From Acanthaster planci (lineage: Eukaryota; Echinodermata; Asteroidea; Valvatida; Acanthasteridae): a DNA stretch of 35,341 nt. The position numbers and the translations under genes were made by a program. Below the pieces are notes generated by a model. It did no database searches. It had not been told where the DNA came from and worked only from the letters and a program-made list of their open reading frames with translations. Positions 23,309 to 32,513 of this stretch are shown one piece after another. The stretch's first letter is position 1. Each line of letters begins with the position of its first letter. The stretch covers positions 916,955 to 952,295 of the forward strand of contig NW_019091409.1 in the NCBI RefSeq assembly GCF_001949145.1, read 5' to 3'.

Positions 23309-26138
23309 TCTGCCCCAAGCTGAATTGCACCCCCAATTGGCGAAAAGAAAGACAGGTGGTTACAAGCTGGTTCTTGCACGTGTTCTGTGGTACGCAAAGA
23401 CCATACCGTTCATGTACATGTACGTGTACCGTTACATGCCGTTACATAACTCACAAAAGGCTTGTTTCTTTCACTTGCACATTTCATGTACCGGTATGTA
23501 AAAATGTGATGACATATCCTGCAATATTGTCCATATAGTCTTTTGTGTGCAAAATGTATGCTGTTGAAGTATAGAAATTGATGTGTATTGGGACTGTGTC
23601 ATGTGCATTGGTTGACAACATGTAAGCCAAGGGTGTAATGTAACAACATGGAAATATTGTCCATTGTCCAAATGGCATACTGTGTATTGTTTGCTTATCA
23701 TTTGAAGCCTGTCAGTTTTCAAAAGAAAGTGGACTTGGCTAATTTGAAATTACTCGTGAATTGTTCCCACTGAAGAACCGGTGTTGGTGTGAAAATGCAC
23801 TCACTGACACAAGCACAGGCATGGGAATAATTGCCTTTGTGATGTTTGATAAAACAATTAATGCAGGTTTGTCATTTTAATGTTTCATACAACTGTAACA
23901 AGGGATGTGATGAAAATCCACAAGGCCTGTACACCTGGAGTGGTTGTGACCTGGAAGCTTTGAGTCAGGAAAGAGTGATCATTTGATGATGAAATAACCT
24001 GAAGAGAAGTTCCATACTGATGAAATTAACAAATTGAAATTAAAGTGTCAAATCCCTCTCCACAGGCTTTCAACCGAAATGTTCACACAAAGTTATCTGA
24101 AATTTATCAGCTCGACAGTCAAAAATAGGTTGCACCTCACCACAATTACCTTCCATTTGGCCGCACCCCCCCCCACTCTGGAGTTGGAGGTATTTTTGGC
24201 CAGATGACGCAAATGTGGCTTCATAATGCAGGTTGCAGGTAAGACCATCCAATTGTAGCAGTGGAGCGCGACGTTTGCCTGTGTGTTTTAAAGCCTCGGT
24301 TATTACATCCGGCCGACGGCCACGTTCCTGTAGTGGTGCCCTTCCCGTTGTTCACATTTCATACATTGTTAATGTAAAACCAGTTGTTTGGCAGACAGGC
24401 CTTGGCAGGACAGCCGTGGCGCATGCATGTGGGTCTTTTGTGTACACATACATGTACATGTATGTGTACATGTACCGAGACTTGGACGCACAAGTACATG
24501 TACGGACATCTTTTGGCGGCAACAGTGGCATTGCTCATGTGTTGTCTCAGTCCCAAGAACTCCAAATGACGTCACCTACTGTTTGCTGCTACATTTACAT
24601 ATCATACATGCACATGTACCAGTACATGTAGGTTAGACATGGCTGCCATTCATTAGCTTATTAGTTTCTCCTTGACGGCTACAAAAATCGAAACAAAGAA
24701 TTCCCATGTGTTGTCGTTGTGTCTGATGTCCTTTAAATATTGAGTGTTTTGCAATAAAAAACAATTGACACAGTCTACATTGTGCTAGAGTAATGAGAAG
24801 AATTTCAATGGGCTCTCCAAGATGGATGGAAGATCTTGGATCTGTTTCCCACTTCATGGCTTTTCTCTTTCAAATCCACTGTAAAAATAATTGGAACCTT
24901 TCTACTAGTTTTTCATAATCCCCTGAACAGACTACCGCTCCCGCTGTACCGGTACCTGAGGAGAAATTTGGTTCCCGGTTTGACAAGTTAACCTTACCGA
25001 GTCACTACCAAACAATTAATGTGGAAAAATAGCTAGAAGGCTGACACCCTACCAAATTGTGGGTTCCTTTCAAAGATATTTCCTGAGGATGCAAAGGTGT
25101 ACTGGTGCAATGCAGTTGGCGTGCTAGAGCTGCACATCCCTGGTATAGTTCTTCATAATGTGAATGTTGGTGATAGTGTACCCAAACCAATGTACATGTA
25201 CATGGATGTTGTTGGGGAAGAATTGGGGCACTTCCCCTTGCCTTGAGAACACATTCTTTATTTTATTACGGGGAAAACAGAGGAAAAAAGGGAAGAAACA
25301 GAAAGAAAAGAAACAGGATGAAACTCAACAATTTACCTGAAAATACTTTGGAATTGACCTCCTTCCACCATTGACAGTTTGTCAGTGTGCTGCTGATGAG
25401 TGCTTTGTTCCTCCTTGCGATACATGTGCAATGCGATGTGGTCCATGCACATGCAAGTACAGTATGTATGCACTTGACCTCTGGAATGGTTACGACCCCT
25501 GCTTTTGAAACCTACATGTACTAAAGTAGAATTGAGGGACCAAAATAAGCCACTTTAAATTGTTCTTATCAGTCTGGTTTAGCTTGTCTTCTCTGGCATG
25601 TATACGTACCAGTACATTGTACACATTGATCATCCATTCTCTTCTTCAAACAAGCAAGCATCATTATTATCCACCTGCCCTTAGACTTAACCGTGCCCTT
25701 TCATTGGTTGCATGGAGCTCTCCAAATAAGTGGAACCCCCCCAAAGTTGAACTTCAACCATGATCCTAGTTGGCAAAGAGCAGACTGAGTACTGTCACAT
25801 CATTGTTGACCAATCAGAGCAGCCCAACTTGGCAATAGTAGGCATACATGTACCTACATGTACATGTATGCTTATTACATGATGCCTTCCCAATTGGAAA
25901 TTCTTGCAATTTTCACACATTAACAAGGTGAATGCTTACAAGCTACCTTACACAGACATTATGTATATACATGTACTTGTACTAGTACCGGGACATGTGC
26001 GCCCTAAAAGATGTTGTTGCTATACCCAAAGGGCCCCCTTGTGTTCATGCGCAAAGCCCATAAAGAGCTTACATGTACATCTACAGTTGAACACTGCTAT
26101 TTGTCTCGTCACATTAACCAGAATGCCTGCTCACATCA
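23309..26138. other. Non-coding DNA between foldback copy and LINE
   Basis: It includes a CpG-containing patch near 24260-24340 (GGAGCGCGACG, CCGGCCGACGGCCACG), TACATG clusters at 24447-24476 and 24613-24629, and a purine-rich tract at 25270-25320 (GAAAACAGAGGAAAAAAGGG). The 132-codon frame at 24233-24631 is partly built from repeat codons and is not believed. Confidence 0.45.
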
Positions 26139-26660
26139 CATGAAAGATCTTCACTGGTTACCAGTCTTGTACAGGATAATCTACCAGCTTCTATTAATTG
26201 TCTATAAGGCTCTTAATGGCAAAGCCCCTTCTTACATTACGGATTTCCTCACACCTTGCAAACAATCTCGCATGCTTCGATCATGTCACAATATCTACTT
26301 TCAGAACCCAGGTCACATACAGTGTACAGTGGGAGGATAAATCATTTTCAGTAGCAGCTCCTCGCCTATGGAACCAACTACAGTACCGTTACATATTTGA
26401 AGTTTTGACTCCATTCATTCATTCATTCAAGACATCGCTGAAGACCGACCCATCTCATGGCTGAGGCATTTAATTAGTGTTTCATTAATTTTTCTTTGTG
26501 TATGTAAGACCAATTCTAGTATTTGTTCATTATTTGCATTTTTACTGCATATTTAATATAAATTTGTTAATATTTTTCTGTGTATCTAGCGCCTTGAGCG
26601 CCTATCTGTAGGTGGATATGTGCGGTTTACAAATCTCAAGTATTATTATTATTATTTTTA
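26139..26660 (+). mobile_element. 3' end of an L2/CR1-like non-LTR retrotransposon, frameshifted
   Basis: The + strand encodes the C-terminal tail of a LINE reverse-transcriptase protein. One frame gives DLHWLPVLYRIIYQLLLIVY followed by KALNGKAPSYITDFLTP. Near 26335 the reading must shift to another frame, which gives KSFSVAAPRLWNQLQ and then SFKTSLKTDPSHG before a stop at 26462-26464. These are hallmark words of the region after the catalytic domain in L2/CR1-clade elements. The catalytic domain, endonuclease and ORF1 are absent, as expected of a 5'-truncated copy. The 3' UTR holds a GCGCCTTGAGCGCC-like segment near 26590 and ends in an (ATT)n tail at about 26641-26658, typical of these elements. 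The frame break shows a decayed copy. The left edge is uncertain and may reach about 26010. Confidence 0.87.
26641..26658 (+). repeat. (ATT)n microsatellite tail of the LINE
   Basis: About six ATT units directly follow the LINE 3' UTR. Such short tails mark the 3' terminus of L2/CR1-like elements and fix the right border of the insertion. Confidence 0.85.
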
Positions 26661-27219
26661 TAACAAGGTCCTTGGGACCTACAATTTTCCTTGTTGTAAA
26701 TGTGACTTTGTATCATCAGCACTCTTCTTGGTCTACATGCACATGTACCGGTAGCGCTCACCCTAGAGACCAAGCGAGACACCCAACTTGAGAGCAAAAT
26801 TTTTGAGCTACACTGTAGCCAAATTACGATGTACGGGGTACATATCGTTGATTACTTGCGTCTTTGGAATTTTTTCTTATAGAACAAGAGAAGTCAGTTT
26901 TAGGAAGAGGGTTTGATGTTCCTCAAAAGATGACAGCAAACAAGATAACAGTATGTGTAATCCACTTAAAGTAAGTGTCCATCACTCTCAGAAAACATCG
27001 TTGGAACTAGAAATTTCTTGGAATGCTACCCAAACTGGAAACAAAAAGAATTGGAAAAACAAGCAAGCCTGCTTCCAGGTACTGCAGAAGTAGTTTACCT
27101 AGATAGCCCCTTGACTTTTCCTCTTTCCCTTTTTCCTTCACCTCAGTCGTGCCTGGGCACTGTACCTACGGTCTCTGCCTGCTGACGGCACATCACAGTT
27201 GTCATTATTGTCATTAGCA

Positions 27220-27413
27220 TCACCGTGAGCAGACACACACGCCACATGTACCAGGAACAGGCCTCGTGCAGGCCTCGTCTTGTTGGAGATTTGTTTTCAT
27301 CATCCATTCCGTTTTCCCAGTTCTCCAGTGCATAGCCCCGAGATTTACATTGACGTCATCGTCCATCGTGGTCATAACAGCTTGGCCTGACCCTTCCTCT
27401 GCTGCCTGTAGAG
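27220..27413 (-). CDS. Weak candidate exon, minus strand
   Basis: Reading the minus strand, ACACTCTCTACAG (acceptor-like) is followed by an open frame AAEEGSGQAVMTTMDDDVNV then NLGAMHWRTGKTEWMMKTNL, continuing to a stop at 27220-27222. The codons look less repeat-like and the segment has more G+C than its neighbours. The TGTACATG word near the 3' end (CCTGGTACATGT) suggests the true exon, if any, would stop before it. No family is recognised. Confidence 0.22.
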
Positions 27414-27594
27414 AGTGTCTGGCATACAGCAACACGTGCCGACATGAGGACCCTGGATGTAAAAAGAGGGAAATATTGGGTTTCTGCTTCCTTCCCTTTG
27501 TTTGTCTTTAATACCCGTCGTATGTTACATATTTTAATACCCTTGGCTGGAGAGTACGATATTTGCTTCATTTTACAAATAAGGATAGATGCTG

Positions 27595-27780
27595 GTACAT
27601 ATATGTAGTACGGGCACGTACCGGTAGATCCATCTAACGACTGCACGGACATGTGCTGTGTACATGCACTGTACATGCACTGGTGTGCAAACGTACAGTA
27701 CAATTACATGTGTACATATGGTTCATGTACATGTACTTATGTACATCTACATGTACCGGTATATGTCAGTACATGTATGT
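27595..27780. repeat. TACATG / ACCGGT repeat cluster
   Basis: About 185 bp of spaced words: GGTACATATATGTAGTACGG, CGTACCGGTAG, TGTACATGCACTGTACATGC, TTCATGTACATGTACTTATG and ACATGTACCGGTATATGT. Confidence 0.82.
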
Positions 27781-28156
27781 GATGGTGAATGCAGTGGAGT
27801 TTGATGGCTAATACATGTACCTTAAATCCCTTGGCTGTCAAATATAGGAAATTAAAGGGAAAATCGATGACAGATGCAAGAAACCACCTCTGAGCCAAAC
27901 CAAGGTCTACATGTGCATGTACCAGTACCTGATGATGTCATCACTGTTTCCACAAAGGGACCATTTTATCTTGTAGCACAAACCTACGTACATGTATAAT
28001 ATACATTTAAACTTTCGAGAAAATCGTGCTTTGAGTTGGCATCATTTTAAAGACAGAATTGGTTGAGATAAACCTCAAGTTACGGTACACATGTAAGTAC
28101 ATGTACTTTGGGCAAAACTTTACATATTGTATCGGAACATACCATAAAATACTGGA

Positions 28157-28208
28157 AATTACATTCACATTTAGCATGGTATGGACCATGCTAAATGTGA
28201 ATGTAATT
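28157..28208. repeat. Perfect hairpin, 24-bp arms and 4-nt loop
   Basis: The left arm 28157-28180 (AATTACATTCAC...GCATGGT) is followed by the loop ATGG and the right arm 28185-28208, the exact reverse complement with no mismatch. Pairing stops at both outer ends. The arms contain no TACATGTA or ACCGGT word, so this is not part of the dispersed repeat. It is shorter than a typical animal pre-miRNA, and a perfect stem is unusual for one. It could be a recent small inverted duplication, a cruciform site or a MITE remnant. Confidence 0.9.
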
Positions 28209-28815
28209 GAGGATTACATATACATGTATGTATTCACCTAAAATTTGTCTCTACATTGTAGGGGAAAATTTAAAAAGTAAGGAAAAAATCAGCAATGCAT
28301 GTGATGTTGCTACATGTACCAGTAGTTGGGGCATTGTTATCTTTTCATACAGCGTTGAATACATGTACATGTATGTCTTGTGAAAACACAAAAATTTAGG
28401 TGGAGCGAATTTTTGCCTTTATGGCTTAATTAATATAATGAAGCACAAATTTAACCCTTGGGGAAAACAAAAATGCAGTCTAGGTGAATTTTGCCGAATG
28501 GAGATCATCGTGACTCCACCGATTTGAGTACAATTTGGTCAACACGATACATTTACCGGTACCAAATTGCTAGCATCAGATATCTGGCAATTTTGCTCCA
28601 AAACAGAAATTTGAAAAAGTGGTGATTTGCGGACAAATATTTCCTAAGTTGTGAAAACTTGACAATTCCAATATGTAGAAATTGTGTGTCCTCATGTGCT
28701 ATGTATGTATACATGTATGGGTGTACAAGTGCTGTTTGTACGTATGTTACCCAAAATGTTAAAAGTACATGTACATGCATGCCATGTCCATGTACATGTT
28801 TCTTCATGTTTGTGC

Positions 28816-28871
28816 CATATGTTGAAGCAATATGATTCATATGACAATTGATTGTCATATTACTGCTTTGC
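28816..28871. repeat. Imperfect hairpin, pre-miRNA-sized
   Basis: The core ATATGACAAT / ATTGTCATAT (28839-28848 and 28851-28860) is a perfect 10-bp stem around TG. Outward, CATATG..GAAGCA on the left can pair imperfectly with TGCTTTGCCTTCATATG on the right (to about 28880), giving a bulged stem of about 30 bp. The size fits a pre-miRNA, but the 2-nt loop is too tight unless the stem frays, and I recognise no known miRNA seed. Confidence 0.5.
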
Positions 28872-28894
28872 CTTCATATGATTTGCTGGTACTA

Positions 28895-28976
28895 GTACGT
28901 ACATGTGTACATGTACATTTACTACTGTACATGTACATGTGTAGTTTACATGTACTGTACGTGTACATGTACATGA
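28895..28976. repeat. TACATG repeat cluster
   Basis: CGTACATGTGTACATGTACA, CTGTACATGTACATGTGTAG and TACTGTACGTGTACATGTAC in succession, ending 30 bp before the complete foldback element. Confidence 0.83.
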
Positions 28977-29009
28977 CATTGTGTTTACTGGTGCACACAT
29001 ACAGTTACT

Positions 29010-29374
29010 ATAAGTCATTTGAGAGTTAAATTCGAATAAAATCTGGTACACTGAGTTCTTGAAATTCACGTGAACATAACAACTTGAATTCTCCATACTA
29101 AAACCACTGTTGCTATACCTCGTGATTCGAGGCAAGCTTTTGCTTAGTTACATAAGAGACGCCTTGCAACAATACACTGTTCTCAATGGATAAGAACGGC
29201 ACAAAGGAATCAGTTCATTCCAGAGATGGTGGTTGCTATGCAAAAGCTTGTCCCGAGTCACGAGGTTATAGCAGCAGTGTCTTTAGTCTGGGGAATTCAA
29301 ATTGTTACGTTTCTGTGCAATCAGATAACACAGTGTACCAGATTTTATTCAAATTTAACTCGCAAGTGGCTTAT
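29010..29374. mobile_element. Foldback (MITE-like) element, complete copy with long inverted arms
   Basis: The left arm (about 29010-29151) and the reverse complement of the right arm (about 29232-29374) are similar over about 140 bp, by eye roughly four fifths identical. Both begin ATAAG(T/C)CA(T/C)TTG(A/C)GAG, share AAAATCTGGTACACTG and end at GCTTTTGC. An 80-bp spacer separates the arms and holds a small GTTCT...AGAAC hairpin. No transposase is encoded. Open frames here (such as one from 29186 with HSRDGG) are short and probably incidental. A target-site duplication was not clear. A second, truncated copy lies at 23048-23308 in the opposite orientation, so this is a dispersed family. I do not recognise a named superfamily. 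Confidence 0.8.
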
Positions 29375-30810
29375 TACGGTACCATTGAGCTGTGACCCAA
29401 TTCAGCAGCTGAAGGACTTGGTTCTCGTGACTTGTTGTGTTACTGCGTCCGTGTTTATGATAAGTGTTTGCACATGCACATACGGTATCTCCATTCAAAA
29501 ACAGAGTAGAGTTCTAATATGCTTGTGCATGAATGTACATAAAAAAAATGGGTCAATTGCCCATGAAAGTACTTACTGCCCTGAATATTAACTTCGGTCA
29601 GAATTGAACAGTTAATATTTACCTAGTGGTTTTGTCTTTGACACCGCTTGTTACAGGAACCGGTACATGTACAGGTAACTTTGTACTGGTATCATGAGCG
29701 AAAGGTACTTACATGTACATGGTACATGCACATGTACAGGAGTAGATGAGGTCATGTGTGACTAAACTTCTAAATGGGAAGCCATTGATAAATTACTGAT
29801 TAATTGGGTCAAGAACATCTAAAATTGTCCAAATCTGTGAGTGGACCAGATGTGGAGCAGAAACTTGTACCATGCTGGGACTTGCATGTATTGTACATGG
29901 ATGACATGCAGGTTGAATATGCAATCCCAGTACATGTACATGTACATATATGCAGTGGCATGATTGGTCAGTTTCTGAGTGAGGTCGTGTGGTACTGCCA
30001 AACCTGGGATGAATTTCAGCAGCTTTTTTGAAAGATAAGATTGAAGCACCTGCCATAAAAAAAAGGCATTCATGTAGGTAACGGTGATGGCAATTTCCTT
30101 CCTCTTACTGGTACCATCTTCTTCTTACTGTCTTCCATTTACACGTAATTGACTGTCATAGAAGCAAGGAAGCATTTGCCACAGTCACATTTTTTACTTT
30201 TGTAAACTTGTTAAAAATTTTGGGGATACAGTTATTCCTCTCCCCCCTTTCTGGTCAGCTACATTTACCGCTAACAGTAATTAACTAACAAGGCTCTATA
30301 TTCATGAGCAAAAAAACAGTGCACAAACAAATATAACCGTGCACTTTATTTTTTTCCACAAATACAATCTTTTCAATACATGTGGTCCTGTGGGCCAGGA
30401 CGGATTTGGATTGTGTACAGCATAGTTCAATTTTTCTTCTAACAAACAGATACATGTACTTGTGACTGGTGCAACTACATGGTACTAGTAAGCTGATAGA
30501 GGGCACTGTCCAGAAGCTGAATCAAATCCAATCAAAATGACTGGGTTTGGATGCATCATGTAACACTGGAAACCTCAGAAAGCTCCAAAAACTTAGATAG
30601 TGCTGGACATTTAGCACTTGGTTGGAAAAGTTTAATTTTCAGGAGGGGCTTCGGCAAAAGAATAATTTCACTGAAAACAGTTGTTATTTTGATGGTACCT
30701 CTGTTTTTAAGATATGGCATCTTGGCAGATGCACATGCTACAAAGTTTCGCAGTGTCCTGCTTGGCATTTTCTTTCACGAAGCTGAACATCCAGGTTTTA
30801 TTCAGTTGTA

Positions 30811-31000
30811 TCAGTAGCTCAGACGGCAGAGTTGAATGTCCCACATATCCTGTCCTTCGATTCATGCCCTGGCGCATGTAGTAGAATACAATGAGGCAGG
30901 CTGTCATTTGTAGGTATCTACTGTCCGCCGTTGCCCGGTTGAAAGGCCGCCCACCGAGGCCTGAGACGAGATGCCCCAAGGGCATCCCGTGCCATTACGC
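30811..31000 (+). mobile_element. Possible tRNA-derived SINE fragment
   Basis: TAGCTCAGACGG at 30815-30826 matches the RNA polymerase III A box (TRGCNNAGYNGG) at 11 of 12 positions. CCTTCGATTCA at 30854-30864 resembles the B box (GGTTCGANTCC) with three mismatches, and the 27-nt spacing is slightly short. After the promoter-like part comes a more G+C-rich segment with CpG and a perfect GATGCCC-CAA-GGGCATC hairpin (30970-30986). No A-rich or simple-repeat tail or second copy was seen, so this is tentative. No cloverleaf could be drawn, so it is not called a tRNA gene. Confidence 0.33.
30970..30986. repeat. Perfect 7-bp G+C-rich hairpin
   Basis: GATGCCC and GGGCATC flank a CAA loop. The stem is stable for its size, but there is no following T run, and the sequence is not the histone mRNA 3' stem-loop. 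Confidence 0.7.
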
Positions 31001-31167
31001 CTGAGGAACAAAAGAAGCGCATTGGTGACACATTATGTGGAGTCCGTCAAAGATTTCACCGCATCTATTAATAGCATGGTGTCATTTTGTCAGAGAAGGA
31101 AAAATATACCCTGTCATCCGGGATACGTTTACATGCTCCTATTCAGCTCTGCCCCCTGAAAGTTTCC

Positions 31168-31472
31168 TTATTGTGACTGTGCACTTGATCGTAAGCAGGA
31201 GCGGTGAACATTTTCACCTTCTCCTTTTATAGAAATGGGAGGACTTTGTTTGTCATCTGCGATGAAATCTAGCACTGATCCTTCCTTGGATCTACAGATT
31301 TCTTCATTATTTTTGTTCAAGGACTTACTGGTCAGCTCGCAATTCAATGAACTGTGCTGCATTGATGGGATGAAAGATGCCACAGAACTTGTGGTGTTGT
31401 CTTGGTTACTGGTTATTCCTTGAATCCTAGAATAAGTAATGCCATGGTCGTGTTTGCTCGTATGGCTGTGCA
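31168..31472 (-). CDS. Candidate exon or C-terminal tail, minus strand
   Basis: The longest open frame in the window (167 codons, minus strand) begins in TACATG repeat. A textbook acceptor (TGTATGTTTTCCTTTGCAG) ends at 31473, and from there 101 codons stay open to a stop at 31168-31170. The product is polar and Ser/Asn-rich (HSHTSKHDHG, NQDNTTSSVASF, SKSLNKNNEEICRSKEGS), as in a disordered tail. A possible donor, AAG|GTGAAA, lies near 31225. No domain is recognised. Length and splice site together make it the best minus-strand candidate, but an accidental frame is still quite possible. Confidence 0.3.
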
Positions 31473-31524
31473 CTGCAAAGGAAAACATACATGTGCGCAT
31501 CACGAGTGAATCTGCATAAAACTT

Positions 31525-31625
31525 CATGTACAGTACATGTACATTGTACATGTACATACTACCACAGTATATAGTACAATCTACATGTACATGTGATGCA
31601 TGCATGTAGATGCATGTACATGTAT
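31525..31625. repeat. TACATG repeat cluster
   Basis: TCATGTACAGTACATGTACA, then TTGTACATGTACATAC, CTACATGTACATGTGATGCA and GTAGATGCATGTACATGTAT. The nearby runs at 31710-31735 and 31839-31872 (five consecutive GTACAT-type words) belong to the same class. Confidence 0.83.
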
Positions 31626-32416
31626 GGTCTACAAAGAGCTTTTCATAATTTCTGGTTTTGCTGTTGCACATTCACATTACTGTAACATGATACTGATTCA
31701 AAAATATTTGAGGTACATGTACATGTACATGCACGTACAATGTAATTATATTTCAGGGCCCTGCACTAGTGTACTGCCGGTACATGTTACATGTATTTGG
31801 TTTTGGACTTGTACTGTACACTTCATGTATACCAGTAGCTGCATACATGTACATGTACATGTACACTGTACATCTGTGTCCTAGTAAGTATGGAGATGTT
31901 AACGAGAACATTGAAATCTAAAGAAAGACAGAAATCCTTCACAGAGGTTTGTCAGTTCTAAAGATACAGTACGGTACTTCAGTAGTGGATCCAGCATTTA
32001 TAAAAAGGGGGCAACTGGCATTGATGAAAGGGGGATACCCAAAATGGAGTTGAATCTGAATATGTTAGTGAGGTATATTTTATAATTCTTACATACTTGT
32101 AACAAGGTGAAACAAAGAAATACGGGAAAAAAGAAAAGTTTTCTCCTTCAGATTAATTTTAAGAAGGGGGAGTGTGTCAAGATGTACCTCTTCCCTTTCT
32201 GGACCTGCAACTGTGATTTCACTACTCGCAATTTTTTAATGAAAGTTTATTGTGCCGTTTTCTGCCACTATAAGTCATATTCATACATAGCATGTACATT
32301 TTTGGTCACTGTTTCTGATTGAAACAGGATTGGCTGTTCCGCAAAAAGGGACAGTTTTGGGAACAGAAAAATCAGCAGCTTTTCAATGTGGGTTGTCAAA
32401 TTTCCTGTCTTCACAG

Positions 32417-32513
32417 GTGGAGAAACTCATACAAAAGATGCAAGATGAGAAAAACGGCGTGCCAGTCCGGACGGTGAAGAGCTTCATGTCCAAAGTGCCA
32501 AGTGTCTTCACGG
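32417..32513 (+). CDS. RGS7: R7-family RGS protein (RGS6/7 type), internal exon with start of DEP domain
   Basis: R7 RGS proteins speed GTP hydrolysis by G-alpha i/o in neurons. They bind G-beta-5 through a GGL domain and membrane anchors through the N-terminal DEP domain. This exon encodes 32 residues plus one base and includes [20 protein letters not shown], followed by VPSVFTG across the junction. That is nearly the vertebrate RGS6/RGS7 DEP start (MQDEKNG-IPIRTVKSFLSK-IPSVFSG) and unlike RGS9/11, which lack the DEKNG and RTVKSF words. The acceptor is a pyrimidine-rich tract ending ttcacag at 32416. The donor is GTGAGT at 32514-32519. The exon starts on a whole codon, where human family members have a Lys|Met or Lys|Ile junction, and ends in phase 1 (first base of a Gly codon). 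Family assignment is firm. Whether the ancestor-like gene is better called RGS6 or RGS7 cannot be decided, so the symbol is approximate. Confidence 0.95.

Larger units (their letters stand above)
26661..28152. other. Non-coding DNA with one weak exon candidate
   Basis: After the LINE a small AGGTCC/GGACCT hairpin (26666-26680) is followed by mostly unique sequence. A long pyrimidine tract ending CACCTCAG at 27147 looks like a + strand acceptor, but all three following frames close within about 30 codons and no known protein appears. Confidence 0.45.
29375..32416. other. Probable RGS intron or 5' flank, upstream of the first DEP exon
   Basis: It holds TACATG clusters, the possible SINE and the minus-strand exon candidate. 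The R7 family's preceding exon, expected to end in a Val-Tyr-x-Lys codon run at a donor, was not found. If the RGS gene begins further upstream, all of this is intron. Confidence 0.5.

Noticed and set aside
24233-24631. 132-codon + strand open frame
   Set aside because: A large part reads through TACATG repeats (Tyr-Met, His-Val codons), which contain no stop codons. There is no domain and no splice support.
27110-27230. Long pyrimidine tract plus CAG at 27147 as a + strand exon start
   Set aside because: All three frames after it close within about 30 codons and none resembles RGS or another protein. No donor in a sensible position was found.
30813-30870. tRNA gene
   Set aside because: A- and B-box-like words are present, but the B box has three mismatches, the spacing is short and no acceptor or anticodon stem can be paired.
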